From Microcystis aeruginosa Ma_MB_S_20031200_S102 (GTDB lineage Bacteria > Cyanobacteriota > Cyanobacteriia > Cyanobacteriales > Microcystaceae): a DNA stretch of 36,088 nucleotides. The notes under the pieces are model-generated. The model made no database searches, was not told where the DNA came from, and saw nothing but the letters and a program-made list of their open reading frames with translations. Of this stretch, positions 15,479 to 24,709 are shown one piece after another. Every line of letters starts with the position of its first letter. Positions within the stretch are counted from its first letter, which is position 1. Where the stretch lies: contig SFBI01000044.1 in NCBI GenBank assembly GCA_007095845.1, positions 1 through 36,088 on the forward strand. The letters run 5' to 3'. A program made the translations under genes and the position numbers.

Positions 15479-17494
15479 TTAATCACTAAATCGCGGTGTC
15501 ATACAGTAGGGACAATCGAGCCATTCTGGTTGTAGTTCGGCGCGACAACCACGACAGATTAAACCGCTTTTCCGTTTGGCTTTTAGTTCCGCTTCCAGAC
15601 CGGAATCGGTAAATGTCACCCGTTCCACTTCTTCGAGGGTAGTGTAACCCTCGCGCACCAGATTTAAACTATAGGCTAGGAGTGTCACCATGCCCTCATC
15701 GACGGCCGCCTCCTTAATACGATCGGTGGTTGCCCCTTGGTTAATTAACTGCTGTATTCGTTCACTATTCTGGATTACCTCATAGACACCAATACGACCT
15801 TTATAACCGCTGCCACCACACTTAAGGCAGAGATTACCCTGTTTTTGCGCCTGTTGAATTTCCTCTATGGTTAGGGTATTAGCCCGATAAAAGATCACTT
15901 CCCGTTCATTGGCGGCGGAAAGACCAAAACGGGCTAATTCCTCTTGACTGGGGTGATAGGCGACTCGACATTGGCCACAGACGCGCCGCATGAGACGCTG
16001 GGCTAAAACTCCCAAGAGAGAACCAGAAATCATAAACGGTTCAACCCCCATCTCATCGAGACGAGCGATCGCACCAGCAGCATCGTTAGTGTGTAGGGTA
16101 GTTAGGACCAAGTGACCAGTTAAGGCGGCCTCGATCATTGTTTTAGCCGTTTCCTTGTCCCTAGTTTCTCCCACCAGAATCACATCTGGGTCTTGTCGCA
16201 TGAAGGCCCGCAGAATCGAGGCGAAATCCATGCCTTTTTCGCGAATTACCTGTACTTGGGTGATGCCCGGTAGAGAATATTCGATCGGATCTTCGGCGGT
16301 GCTAATATTGACCCCAGGGTTATTTCTTTCCGCTAACACCGAGTATAAAGTGGTGGATTTCCCCGAACCAGTCGGGCCTGTCACCAGCAACAGACCAAAG
16401 GGACGACTAGCCAATTCTCGGACAATTTGCAGGGTTTTTTGGTCGGTGATTAGTTTATCTAAACCCAACTGGGTAGCCGAGTTGTCGAGAATCCGTAAAC
16501 AGACTTTTTCCCCGTAGCGAGTGGGCAAGGTATTAACCCGAAAATCCACTTTCCGCCCTTGATATATCCGGCGAATTTTACCATCTTGGGGAAAACGACG
16601 TTCGGCGATATCGAGCTCGGCCATGATTTTAAAACGGGCAATGACCGCTGGGATAATTTTTTTCGGCAATGGATCAAAAGCTTGATGAAGAACTCCATCT
16701 TTGCGAAAGCGAATTTTCAGAAATTCTTCTTGGGGTTCGACGTGAATATCGGAACTCCCTTCCTGTAGGGCTTTAGCTAGAATTTTATTGACGAGATTGA
16801 TGACGGGAGCTTGATTAGCGTCCCCTTCTCCGAGATCATCGGCCACTTCATCCTTACCAGCACTGGCGGCCACCTCAATATCGCCGACAATACCAGTCAG
16901 ATCCGAGAGTTTTTCCAGTTCTTTTTCTTTTTGCTGTCGGGCTTTTTCCCGTTCTAGTTCCGATTGTGCCGAGTGGAATTTTTCCAGTAATCTTTCATAA
17001 TCTTCGCTGGTAATCACCAAACGCTGTAAACCTAAATCCCTGGGCCGGAGAATGCGGTTAATATCGTCGGTAGCCTCGAGGTTGTCAGGATCGACCATCG
17101 CTATCAAAATCGCAGCTGGCTCTCCTTCAATCTTTCGCAGGGGGATGAGACGATAGCGACGACAAAGATCGATCGGAATCAAAGAATCGATCAATCGGGC
17201 TATTTCTAGTCCATCCACATCGGTTAATTCGGGGTCGATCGATTCGACTCCGTAGAGGATTTTTAATTCAAATAACTGATTTTTCTTGTACTGTCGCTGT
17301 AAATCTGGGGGCAAAGCGCGCCCGGTTAGTTGTTGTAATATTTCTACTAGCGATCGCCCCGATTTCCGTGTTTCCACTAGGGCCTGTTGCATTTGGTCGG
17401 CTCCGATATATCCCGACTGCACCAACTTATTACCAAAGGGGGAAAAGTAATTGCGTAGGGCAACGGCACGGGTTTTCTTGGAAGAAAATGTCAT
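15479..17494 (-). CDS. pilB: Type IV pilus extension ATPase PilB
   Basis: PilB powers pilin assembly and is required for pilus extension and natural competence in cyanobacteria. At 671 residues it is longer than proteobacterial PilB (about 560-570). It has a GspE/MshEN N-terminal domain (about 30-175), a linker rich in Lys/Glu (about 175-205), and the ATPase core with Walker A GPTGSGKS near 370-378, DPDVILVGETRD and GHLVLTTLHTNDA. The tetracysteine zinc site is CGQC followed by CLKCGGSGYKGRIGVYE. The extra C-terminal end carries a second zinc ribbon, CRGCRAELQPEWLDCPYC, in the last 25 residues. It is the first gene of pilB-pilT-pilC and is divergent from grpE, with 241 bp between the start codons. 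Confidence 0.95.
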   Translation of the reverse strand: MTFSSKKTRAVALRNYFSPFGNKLVQSGYIGADQMQQALVETRKSGRSLVEILQQLTGRALPPDLQRQYKKNQLFELKILYGVESIDPELTDVDGLEIARLIDSLIPIDLCRRYRLIPLRKIEGEPAAILIAMVDPDNLEATDDINRILRPRDLGLQRLVITSEDYERLLEKFHSAQSELEREKARQQKEKELEKLSDLTGIVGDIEVAASAGKDEVADDLGEGDANQAPVINLVNKILAKALQEGSSDIHVEPQEEFLKIRFRKDGVLHQAFDPLPKKIIPAVIARFKIMAELDIAERRFPQDGKIRRIYQGRKVDFRVNTLPTRYGEKVCLRILDNSATQLGLDKLITDQKTLQIVRELASRPFGLLLVTGPTGSGKSTTLYSVLAERNNPGVNISTAEDPIEYSLPGITQVQVIREKGMDFASILRAFMRQDPDVILVGETRDKETAKTMIEAALTGHLVLTTLHTNDAAGAIARLDEMGVEPFMISGSLLGVLAQRLMRRVCGQCRVAYHPSQEELARFGLSAANEREVIFYRANTLTIEEIQQAQKQGNLCLKCGGSGYKGRIGVYEVIQNSERIQQLINQGATTDRIKEAAVDEGMVTLLAYSLNLVREGYTTLEEVERVTFTDSGLEAELKAKRKSGLICRGCRAELQPEWLDCPYCMTPRFSD

Positions 17495-17735
17495 AGACGA
17501 TTCTTAACCTCTCCACTACCCTTAAATGTTCCCAGATTTACTGAGAAAATTGCATTTTAGCAAAAATTTTTCTAGATCACCGATTATCTATCGGGTTTCC
17601 TTATATCTAGTTACCCATCTTGTCCACAAAATGTTACATTAAAGGTGGAAACCTGATTATTAACTGGTACTTTAAAGACCAAAATTAGCAGTAAATGGTC
17701 ATATATTGCCAGATTTAAACCAAAACGTGCCTACC

Positions 17736-18458
17736 ATGAGTGCAGAACCAAACAACTCAGCAATTTTCGACGAAAACCAAGAATCCTTTCCTAATTCTCC
17801 CGAATCCCTGACAACTGAATCAGAAACTACTGTCACCGATCAAGCCAAAACGGTGACAGATCAGGCCGCCTCTAACGAGGAATTTTCCCTTCTAGACGGA
17901 ATGACTATCGATTTTCTGCAAGAGGAAATCGACACTCTCAAGCAGCAGTTAGAGGAGCAAACCCAACAGGTTGATACCTATAAGAAACGCTATATCGGTC
18001 TAGCGGCCGAGTTCGACAATTTTCGCAAACGCACAGCCAAGGAAAAAGAGGAACTGGAAACAAAAATCAAGGGCAAAACCCTGATGGAAATTCTTGGTGT
18101 GGTGGATAATTTTGAGCGCGCCCGTACTCAAATTAAACCAGCTAATGATGGCGAAATGGGTATTCACAAGAGTTACCAAGGGGTCTATAAAACCTTAGTG
18201 GACAGTCTCAAGCGTTTAGGGGTTTCCCCCATGCGTCCGGAAGGTCAACCCTTTGATCCCACCTACCACGAAGCAATGATGCGGGAGTACACCGATGAAC
18301 ATCCCGAAGGCACGGTGGTGGAGCAGTTAGTGCGGGGATACACTCTCGGAGAAGATGTTTTGCGTCATGCTTTGGTAAAAGTGGCCGCCCCCAAAGAGAC
18401 AGATCCTAACGCTGATCCGTCAGAATCTACTTCCATTCCATCCCAGGAATCCCTCTAA
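17736..18458 (+). CDS. grpE: GrpE, nucleotide exchange factor of DnaK
   Basis: GrpE releases ADP from DnaK in the Hsp70 cycle. I start at ATG 17736 (MSAEPNNS, 240 residues); an in-frame TTG at 17706 would add 10 residues, and neither start has a clear ribosome binding site. The N-terminal 65 residues are Ser/Thr/Glu-rich and probably disordered. A long helix follows (about 65-125, from [17 protein letters not shown] through the conserved [18 protein letters not shown]). The beta-domain comes next, with the conserved [20 protein letters not shown] and the segment [17 protein letters not shown]. dnaK and dnaJ are not next to it; the next gene is on the opposite strand. No CIRCE element is visible upstream. 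Confidence 0.93.
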   Translation: MSAEPNNSAIFDENQESFPNSPESLTTESETTVTDQAKTVTDQAASNEEFSLLDGMTIDFLQEEIDTLKQQLEEQTQQVDTYKKRYIGLAAEFDNFRKRTAKEKEELETKIKGKTLMEILGVVDNFERARTQIKPANDGEMGIHKSYQGVYKTLVDSLKRLGVSPMRPEGQPFDPTYHEAMMREYTDEHPEGTVVEQLVRGYTLGEDVLRHALVKVAAPKETDPNADPSESTSIPSQESL

Positions 18459-18552
18459 CACCTCCACATCAAAAAGTGTTCAGATATTTTGGTTTTGGGG
18501 ATATGTGTTTCCTCCCTATCCCCTCTTCCCACTGAAAGACTTTTTCTCGTTT

Positions 18553-19194
18553 TTATCTTTTAATTAAAAATGCTTCTATACCCAGGGACTTTGCTCCTTG
18601 GTAATCCTCTTTTTTACTATCGCCAATGTGCCAAGCTTGTGCTGGGGAACAATTATGTTTTTCTAGGGCGATTTGAAAAATTTCCGCATCGGGTTTAGCG
18701 ACTCCCGCATGGGAAGAAATCGTGATCGATCGAAAAAAATATTCTAAGCCTAATTCGGACAAAACTTGGTAGATACGACTATCAAAATTAGAAATAATGC
18801 CCAACTCGATCCCCTGAATCTGCCAGAGTCTTAAAGCGGGAATGACATCCTCGTACAGCACCCAAGGCTCGGCCGTGGCAAAATGATGGTAAAGTTCGCT
18901 AAAAAAAGCCTCAAAATCGGGAAATCTTTCCAGATAACCTAAATTATTAAAAACTGTCCCAGTCAGCGATCGCCACCAGCGATACTCTAACTCAGGAATT
19001 TGTGCCGGTTCAACGTCAGGAAAAGCTAGGGGAGGAGAAGTGGGAAAAATAGCCAAGAAAGACTGTTCTAGGCTCTCGGCCGCCACCTCTACCCCAAAAT
19101 CTGCCGCTATTTGACTATAAATTGCTCCGACACTGCCTTTTACCCCAAAAAGGGTTCCCACAGCATCGAGAAAAATAACTTGCGGTTTCTCCAT
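18553..19194 (-). CDS. HAD-superfamily hydrolase (REG-2/HDHD3-like subfamily IA)
   Basis: This 213-residue HAD-fold protein is probably a small phosphatase of unknown substrate. Motif I reads FLDAVGTLF (8-16), so the nucleophile Asp10 is present but the usual second Asp (DxDxT) is Val. Motif II is in GIISNFDSR (Ser). Motif III Lys is in HAGVAKPDAEIF, and motif IV is HIGDSKKEDYQGA. An alpha-helical cap lies between about 17 and 95. The DAVGT form recurs in REG-2-like HAD proteins, so it is probably a family trait rather than damage, but it removes the normal general acid. It lies 90 bp downstream of the debranching-enzyme gene on the same strand. Confidence 0.85.
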   Translation of the reverse strand: MEKPQVIFLDAVGTLFGVKGSVGAIYSQIAADFGVEVAAESLEQSFLAIFPTSPPLAFPDVEPAQIPELEYRWWRSLTGTVFNNLGYLERFPDFEAFFSELYHHFATAEPWVLYEDVIPALRLWQIQGIELGIISNFDSRIYQVLSELGLEYFFRSITISSHAGVAKPDAEIFQIALEKHNCSPAQAWHIGDSKKEDYQGAKSLGIEAFLIKR

Positions 19195-19284
19195 AAGAGT
19201 TTTGTTTATAACGGTCGAACTGAGGTTTTTAGGGTCGGCCCTTTAGGTGGCCTAACACACCTAACAATTGCTTATTTTAAAAGA

Positions 19285-21249
19285 TTATGGCCGAAATTCT
19301 CGGATCACTTGCCAAACCCTTAATACCTCTGCCACTGTCCATGCTTGGGCAAAAGCTCCCCTAGGGGTAAAAGGAGCATTACCATCGAAAATTTCGCTTA
19401 AATTACCGATACAGCTATCCCGAAGATGATCGATCATCGGTGTTAAAAAACTCTCGGCTAGGATGGGATCGCGATAGACTTTTAGATGGGCTTCGATAAA
19501 TGCCCCTAGTAACCATCCCCAAACTGTCCCCTGATGGTAGGCACTATCTCTTTTTACGCGATCGCCACTGTAAACGCCACGGTAATCAGGATGATCGGCG
19601 TCTAGCGATCGCAAGCCGCGAGGAGTCAACAGTTTTACAGTACAAATATCGACAATAGCCTTTTTCTGTGGGGAATTTAATAACTCCTCCACCGACAGAG
19701 ACAGGGCAAAAAGCTGATTCGGTCGTAAACTGGCATCATTGCCCTTGTCCGTATCTAAAACATCGTAACAATACCCTAGAGAATCGTCCCAGAAGCGAGA
19801 AAACCCTTTTAAGGTCATTTTCCTCATTTTTTCGTAATCAGTGGCATCCATGCCCAAATTATGGGCAAATTGAACCATAATTTTTAGGGCATTGAACCAA
19901 AGAGCATTAATTTCTACGGGTTTGCCGATGCGGGGAGTAATCACCAGATCATCAACTTTGGCATCCATCCAAGTTAACTGTACTCCCGTTTCGCCGGCAT
20001 AGATCAAACCATCGTCATCTAGGTGAATATTGTAGCGAGTACCGCGACGAAACCAAGCGATCACTTCCGTTAAAGCGGGATAAATAGTTCTGAGAAACTC
20101 AAAATCTTGGCTTTGGTTAAAATAGGAACGAATGGCTTCAAAATACCAAAGAATAGCATCGACAGCGTTATATTCGGGCATTTCTCCGCCATCGGGTAGC
20201 AAATTGGGCAATAAACCCCGGTCTAAATAACGGGAAAAAGTTAGTAAAATCTCACGGGCGATCGCAGGTCGGCCTGTAGTCAAAGTTAATCCTCTTAGGG
20301 AGATCATCGTATCGCGACCCCAATCACCAAACCAAGGATAACCTGCGATTATCGTTTTGCCGTCCGGTTGATCCCGGAGAGGACGACTAACGATAAACTG
20401 GTCGGCAGCGAGGGTAAGTTGTTGAATCCATTCGGGATGCTGGGGATTAATCAGACTACTCTCGTAGCGATGGCGAGACTCTAGAGAAGATTGACCGTCT
20501 AAACTGGGATCAGGACGGGTACTAGCGGCAATTGTCACCGATTCTCCCACTTTCAGAGTAGCCGAAAAACTGGCGGCATGGAGATGATTTTCTCGATCGA
20601 TTAAACCACGATAACGTTCCACGGCCAAATCAAAGCGATAATACCAGATATGAGCGGGAAAAACCTCTCCTTGACTGATTAATAGATAAAAAGGTACAGC
20701 ATTGTTATATGCAATCACTCTTACTCCTTTTTCTAGGGGACTAATATCCATTTGCCAGTTAAAACTCTGGGTATTGCCGTGAAAATCACGATAATTGACA
20801 AAAGCAGTCAGATTCAGGGTTAAAGGAGAATTGCCGCGAAGGTAGGTATAGCGAGTATAGGTGGTATTTTCTCCCTGTTCCATCCAGATACGCTTTTCTA
20901 GTAAGGCATCCCCACAGATAAAAGTCCAGACGGGAATTGTCCCTTCCAGATGAAAACTTTCGATATTAATATAGCCTTGTGGTTCGATCGTAGCACCTAA
21001 CCAGCGATTGCTGGCCAGATGATAAATTTTCTGGTTATATTGTAACGATTCATCGATTTTAGTCACTAGCAGCGTTCTTTGCGTCGGTGGAGCTAAAGCA
21101 GCGATCAAGAGACCATGATAACAGCGAGTCAGCAATCCGGCCACGGTTCCCGCAGCAAAACCCCCAATACCATTAGTGACTAGCCATTCGCATTTTTCAG
21201 CCACTGGAAGATAATTGCAGATATCTCGACCGAAACGGAGCTTGACCAT
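19285..21249 (-). CDS. Amylo-alpha-1,6-glucosidase (glycogen debranching enzyme type)
   Basis: The 654-residue protein has an N-terminal GDE_N domain (about 15-230, with WLVTNGIGGFAAGTVAGL and YHGLLIAAL) and a C-terminal (alpha/alpha)6 GDE_C catalytic domain (about 270-645). Catalytic-region motifs are GYPWFGDWGRDTMISLRGL, LLPDGGEMPEYNAVDA and AYHQGTVWGWLLG. It should hydrolyse alpha-1,6 branches left on glycogen in the cytoplasm. It differs from the GlgX-type GH13 isoamylase, so I give no symbol. Its start lies 91 bp from the divergent rpmH start. A HAD protein gene follows it. Confidence 0.9.
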   Translation of the reverse strand: MVKLRFGRDICNYLPVAEKCEWLVTNGIGGFAAGTVAGLLTRCYHGLLIAALAPPTQRTLLVTKIDESLQYNQKIYHLASNRWLGATIEPQGYINIESFHLEGTIPVWTFICGDALLEKRIWMEQGENTTYTRYTYLRGNSPLTLNLTAFVNYRDFHGNTQSFNWQMDISPLEKGVRVIAYNNAVPFYLLISQGEVFPAHIWYYRFDLAVERYRGLIDRENHLHAASFSATLKVGESVTIAASTRPDPSLDGQSSLESRHRYESSLINPQHPEWIQQLTLAADQFIVSRPLRDQPDGKTIIAGYPWFGDWGRDTMISLRGLTLTTGRPAIAREILLTFSRYLDRGLLPNLLPDGGEMPEYNAVDAILWYFEAIRSYFNQSQDFEFLRTIYPALTEVIAWFRRGTRYNIHLDDDGLIYAGETGVQLTWMDAKVDDLVITPRIGKPVEINALWFNALKIMVQFAHNLGMDATDYEKMRKMTLKGFSRFWDDSLGYCYDVLDTDKGNDASLRPNQLFALSLSVEELLNSPQKKAIVDICTVKLLTPRGLRSLDADHPDYRGVYSGDRVKRDSAYHQGTVWGWLLGAFIEAHLKVYRDPILAESFLTPMIDHLRDSCIGNLSEIFDGNAPFTPRGAFAQAWTVAEVLRVWQVIREFRP

Positions 21250-21273
21250 GAGCTTCCCAATTCCTAGTAATTT

Positions 21274-21282
21274 TGTTATAAT
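21274..21282 (+). promoter_or_regulatory. Extended -10 promoter for the rpmH operon
   Basis: TGTTATAAT at 21274-21282 is a perfect extended -10 (TGnTATAAT), 58 bp upstream of the rpmH start. No good -35 lies 17 bp before it, which an extended -10 can tolerate. AAGGAG at about 21323-21328 may serve as the ribosome binding site, although its spacing to the GTG start is about 11 bases. Confidence 0.5.
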
Positions 21283-21339
21283 CAGAAATTGTGTCTTTAT
21301 ATCTATAGACTAACTCTATCTTAAGGAGAAAAATCAGCA

Positions 21340-21477
21340 GTGAGTAAACGTACTTTAGAGGGAACCACGCGCAAACAGAAGCGCACTTCCGGATTTAGAG
21401 CGAGAATGCGTAGCGTCAACGGACGCAAGGTGATTAAAGCTCGTCGGAAAAGAGGGCGCTATCGTTTAAGTGTTTAG
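21340..21477 (+). CDS. rpmH: 50S ribosomal protein L34
   Basis: This 45-residue gene starts with GTG at 21340. The translation begins [19 protein letters not shown] and continues [26 protein letters not shown], the standard basic L34 sequence with its GFRARM and [14 protein letters not shown] segments. L34 is part of the large ribosomal subunit. It heads the conserved rpmH-rnpA-yidC cluster; rnpA begins 26 bp downstream. Confidence 0.96.
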
Positions 21478-21503
21478 GTTATTCTGGGAACCGACTAATT
21501 TTC

Positions 21504-21866
21504 GTGGGACTACCCCAAATTCATCGCTTAAAACATCGACAGGATTTTCAAGCTGTCTATGGAACAGGGAAGCGTTATCACGGTTCCCACTTAACCTTAA
21601 TTAGTTTAGAGGATTCTGGCCAGGATAGGCCTCTTCCCAGTCGTTTTGGCATCTCGATTAGCAAGAAAGTTAGTAAAAAAGCGGTGGTTCGTAATCGACT
21701 CAAACGGCAAATGCGAGCGGTAATTCGGCAGTTATTGCCAGAAATAGCGACAGGATGGCGAGGGGTAATCATTATCCGTCCCGGAGCGATCGAGTGCAAT
21801 TATGAACATTTTTTGCGAGAATTAAAGCAGTTGTTAGTGAAGGCCAATATAATTCATGGGCATTAA
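21504..21866 (+). CDS. rnpA: Ribonuclease P protein component
   Basis: RnpA is the protein cofactor of RNase P, which binds the catalytic RNA and the tRNA 5' leader. The 120-residue protein begins with GTG ([15 protein letters not shown]) and holds the family signature [14 protein letters not shown] (about 63-76), the RNR motif that contacts [18 protein letters not shown] just before it is also typical. The last 11 bases overlap the start of the PH-domain gene, which suggests coupled translation. Confidence 0.95.
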   Translation: MGLPQIHRLKHRQDFQAVYGTGKRYHGSHLTLISLEDSGQDRPLPSRFGISISKKVSKKAVVRNRLKRQMRAVIRQLLPEIATGWRGVIIIRPGAIECNYEHFLRELKQLLVKANIIHGH

Positions 21867-22251
21867 AGAAGAAACTTTTTATGAAGGCGGTCCGCACATC
21901 GGCGACCTAATCATCAATATACTGCTAGGATTTACAGTGATTTGTTTACCTTTAACCGTTGGGGCAGTAGTGCGGGCAATCTGGTTAAGATATAAGATAA
22001 CCGATCGGCGGATTTCAATCACCGGGGGTTGGATGGGACGCGATCGCACAGATATTATCTATTCAGAAGTGGCAAAAGTGGCAAAAATGCCGAGAGGAAT
22101 TGGTATTTGGGGGGATATTGTCGTAACTCTCAAGGATAGAAGTCGTTTAGAAATGCGCGCAATGCCGAAATTCCGGGAAATTCATGACTATATTGCCGAA
22201 AGAGTCGCCGATAAAACCGGTCGTCCCCTAGAATCGATCATCAGTCAATAA
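21856..22251 (+). CDS. PH-domain (bPH2/YdbT-like) membrane protein
   Basis: The 131-residue protein has one or two closely spaced membrane segments (about 15-40), followed by a bacterial pleckstrin-homology fold. The typical [19 protein letters not shown] segment leads into a strand pattern ending [18 protein letters not shown]. The function is unknown. It overlaps rnpA by 11 bp and precedes yidC, the place where many other bacteria have yidD. Its fixed position suggests a link to membrane protein insertion, but that is inference. Confidence 0.88.
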   Translation: MGIKEETFYEGGPHIGDLIINILLGFTVICLPLTVGAVVRAIWLRYKITDRRISITGGWMGRDRTDIIYSEVAKVAKMPRGIGIWGDIVVTLKDRSRLEMRAMPKFREIHDYIAERVADKTGRPLESIISQ

Positions 22252-22335
22252 AACAAAATAATCGATCACCGAGATTCGATAAATTAGATTTGTCAAAGTG
22301 AACCCCTATTAAACGAGAAGGCATAGATTAAAGCC

Positions 22336-23484
22336 ATGGATTTTGGAGTCGGATTTATTTCCACAAATATCATGTTGCCAATCCTAGATTTTTTCTTTCG
22401 GATTGTGCATAGTTACGGTTTCGCCATCATTGCTTTAACGCTGGTGGTCAGATTTGCCGTCTTTCCCCTAAGCGCCGGCCAGATTCGCAATATGAGAAAA
22501 ATGCGAATCACTCAACCCTTAATGAAGGAAAGACAGGCAGAAATTCAACAACGCTACAAAAACGACCCCCAAAAACAACAGGAGGAAATGGGCAAATTAA
22601 TGCAGGAGTTGGGCAATCCCTTGGCCGGTTGTTTACCCCTGTTATTACAAATGCCGATTCTTTTGGCTTTATTTGCGACGCTGCGGGGTTCCCCCTTCTC
22701 GGATATTAACTACACCGTCGATTTACAAGTGCTGCCAAGCGAACAAATCGCCCTCGTGCAGCGCCAACCCTATGGCACCAAACCCCAAAACGTTTATATT
22801 GACGAGTCTCTCCACTATCCCATCACCGCTTTTTTACCCCAAGGCAATAAAATCGCCCCGGGAGAACAGCTAAAAATCGACCTGCAAAACGACCAGGGCA
22901 AGTCTTTAAGCCAATTAGCCACGGAAGCACCCGAAAATAACCTAAAACCCACCTACGAGGTGGTTAAAGGTCAAGAACTGGTGCAGGTGAATGAAGACGG
23001 TTCCATCGTCGCTTTAGCCCCCGGAGATGCCAGTATTAAAGTTATCGTGCCGGGGATTGCCGCTAATACGGGTTTTCTCTTTATTGAGGCCCTGGGGAGA
23101 ATTGGGGCAACCGGTGCCAATGGTGAAATTCACTGGGATATTTTGGCGATGGTGATCGCTTTCGGTATTAGTATCTATGTTAACCAAGAGTTATCCGGTG
23201 CCGGCGCTCCTTCGGGGGGAGCAGCCCAACAACAGCAAACGGTGAATAAAATCACCCCGGTAATTTTTAGTATGATGTTCCTGTTTTTCCCCTTACCGGC
23301 GGGGGTATTGATGTATATCTTAACTGCGAACATCTTCCAAACTATTCAAACGGTGATTTTGATGCGGGAACCGTTACCGGAAAACCTGCAAAAATTGGTA
23401 GCGGAACAGGAAAAAACGGAAAAATCCCGCGATGCTCTCCCCTTTGAAAAACGTTCTAGCAAGAAAAAGGAAAAAACATCGTAA
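22336..23484 (+). CDS. yidC: Membrane protein insertase YidC/Oxa1/Alb3
   Basis: YidC inserts membrane proteins alone or with SecYEG; in cyanobacteria it serves both plasma and thylakoid membranes. In 382 residues it has an N-terminal segment, then TM2 ([20 protein letters not shown] region) and [20 protein letters not shown], with the Arg in the hydrophilic groove. A coiled hairpin follows ([20 protein letters not shown]), then [20 protein letters not shown]. The region about 120-230 is a long soluble insert with Gln/Pro-rich sequence. C-terminal TM segments flank a short Gln-rich loop ([11 protein letters not shown]), and the tail is basic ([11 protein letters not shown]). The large P1 domain of E. 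coli YidC is absent, as usual in cyanobacteria. The stop and the next start overlap by one base. Confidence 0.95.
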   Translation: MDFGVGFISTNIMLPILDFFFRIVHSYGFAIIALTLVVRFAVFPLSAGQIRNMRKMRITQPLMKERQAEIQQRYKNDPQKQQEEMGKLMQELGNPLAGCLPLLLQMPILLALFATLRGSPFSDINYTVDLQVLPSEQIALVQRQPYGTKPQNVYIDESLHYPITAFLPQGNKIAPGEQLKIDLQNDQGKSLSQLATEAPENNLKPTYEVVKGQELVQVNEDGSIVALAPGDASIKVIVPGIAANTGFLFIEALGRIGATGANGEIHWDILAMVIAFGISIYVNQELSGAGAPSGGAAQQQQTVNKITPVIFSMMFLFFPLPAGVLMYILTANIFQTIQTVILMREPLPENLQKLVAEQEKTEKSRDALPFEKRSSKKKEKTS

Positions 23485-23978
23485 TGACTATATGGGAGCA
23501 AAATAGCGAAAAAGCTAAACAATGGCTGGAAAAACTGCTAAAGTTGATGGCCATGCCCGCAGATGTCCAGATTGGAGTGCAGGAATTGGGAACTGGACCT
23601 TCCTCCTGTTGGTTAATTATTGATAGCAGTCAATTGAGTCCCCAACAAGTGGAACTTCTCCTCGCTAACAAGGGTGAGGGACTCGATGCGATTCAATCCC
23701 TAGCTAATACGATTCTGAATATTGGTGTCGAGTCGGCAGAACATCAGTTCTATATTGTCGAAATCAATGGCTATCGTCAACAAAGACAGTCAGAACTTTT
23801 CGACTGGGTGAATCAAGCAGCGACGCAAGTGCGGCAAACAGGACAGGAAATAGAATTAAAAGCCCTATCTTCGGCAGAACGTCGCCAAATCCATGCCTTT
23901 TTTGAGGAAGAAAACGATTTAACCACGGAAAGTCGCGGTGTGGAACCCGATCGCCGGTTAGTAATTCGTTTAAAATAA
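23484..23978 (+). CDS. KH-R3H RNA-binding protein (Jag/KhpB-like)
   Basis: The 164-residue protein has a KH-like domain (about 20-95, with NKGEGLDAIQSLANTIL as the GxxG-type segment) and an R3H domain (about 100-164). The R3H domain has the Arg-x3-His core in SSAERRQIHAF and ends in EPDRRLVIRLK. It lacks the N-terminal Jag domain of Gram-positive proteins. Such proteins bind RNA and accompany yidC in many genomes. The ATG at 23484 overlaps the yidC stop (TAATG), a classic coupling arrangement. A hairpin terminator follows at 23985. Confidence 0.9.
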   Translation: MTIWEQNSEKAKQWLEKLLKLMAMPADVQIGVQELGTGPSSCWLIIDSSQLSPQQVELLLANKGEGLDAIQSLANTILNIGVESAEHQFYIVEINGYRQQRQSELFDWVNQAATQVRQTGQEIELKALSSAERRQIHAFFEEENDLTTESRGVEPDRRLVIRLK

Positions 23979-23984
23979 GATCAA

Positions 23985-24015
23985 AGGGTGGGGTAAAACC
24001 TGCCCTCTTTTTTAT
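23985..24015 (+). terminator. Intrinsic terminator after the rpmH-yidC-jag operon
   Basis: AGGGTGGG (23985-23992) pairs with CCTGCCCT (23999-24006) through eight positions, two of them G-T, around a short GTAAAA loop. CTTTTTT follows. It lies 7 bp after the jag stop codon. Confidence 0.7.
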
Positions 24016-24084
24016 TTTAGGCTTTAGCCTTTTTGTTCACTCTAAAATTGAGTTGAGAATTACCACGGCCGTGGAGATATAAAA

Positions 24085-24483
24085 TTAGAAAATACGACCA
24101 CCTCGACGGTTGGGAGCTAAACCACGATTACTGGGTGTAAAGCAGTAGGCGTCGCGATTGATTCGTCGAATATTCTCTTGTAAAAATCGATCACAATTGC
24201 CCTCTGGAACGATAATTGTTTGATAGAGGGATTTTCCCGATAGATTACGATAGTAAGGAATCCAAAGAATGCCCAGATTTTGAAACCCATATTTGAAGTG
24301 TAGTTCTTCCCCGCGTTTCTTTGCTTCGTATTCGGTCTTCCAAGCTGACTCGGCAATTACTCGCAGACCTTCAAAATCGGCACTGTGCCAGTCAAGACGT
24401 GGAGCAGCGAAAACCTCCCCGAAAAATGTACTCGAAAATGCCATGGACATCATCAATAAAGTGATTTCTTTTCTGATATTCAC
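24085..24483 (-). CDS. Small secreted protein of unknown function
   Basis: I do not recognise the family. The 132-residue protein starts with a clear signal peptide (MNIRKEITLLMMSMAFSSTFFG region), with a likely cut after VFA, giving a mature form of about 106 residues that begins APRLDWHSADF. The mature part has two cysteines (in EGNCDRF and DAYCFTP) that could form a disulfide. It also has an aromatic-rich centre (WIPYYRNLSGKSLYQTIIV) and a Gly/Arg/Asn-rich tail (NRGLAPNRRGGRIF). It stands alone between the jag terminator and a repeat-filled gap. Confidence 0.6.
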   Translation of the reverse strand: MNIRKEITLLMMSMAFSSTFFGEVFAAPRLDWHSADFEGLRVIAESAWKTEYEAKKRGEELHFKYGFQNLGILWIPYYRNLSGKSLYQTIIVPEGNCDRFLQENIRRINRDAYCFTPSNRGLAPNRRGGRIF

Positions 24484-24552
24484 GAAAAATTGATAACTGA
24501 AATATTTTTTATTTTAACCTCAGTTCTAGATAAGCCGAAACCCTAATTTTAT

Positions 24553-24655
24553 ACTAAATCCGTTGAGTATAGGTAACATATCAGGATAGGCAAAAGGCAA
24601 GAGGCAAGAGGCAAAAGGGGGAATAAATAATCAGTTTTTAATAACTGGATTTAGT
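24553..24655. repeat. MITE-like element, ACTAAATCC family, copy 2
   Basis: ACTAAATCC (24553-24561) and GGATTTAGT (24647-24655) bound a 103-bp non-coding element. The ends match copy 1 at 5469-5582. The centre has tandem GGCAAGA-type units (GGCAAAA, GGCAAGA, GGCAAGA, GGCAAAA) instead of the hairpin found in copy 1. Confidence 0.7.
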
Positions 24656-24709
24656 TTTACCTTAGCCAGTCCGTCCTATTCTTTCCTGAAAGTCATGGCA
24701 AAATCTGCT

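Noticed and set aside
17495-17735. CIRCE operator upstream of grpE
   Set aside because: I looked for the TTAGCACTC-N9-GAGTGCTAA pattern and did not find it.
21250-21339. Possible replication origin next to rpmH
   Set aside because: rpmH-rnpA-yidC often lies near oriC in other bacteria, but no dnaA or dnaN gene and no cluster of DnaA boxes was seen here.
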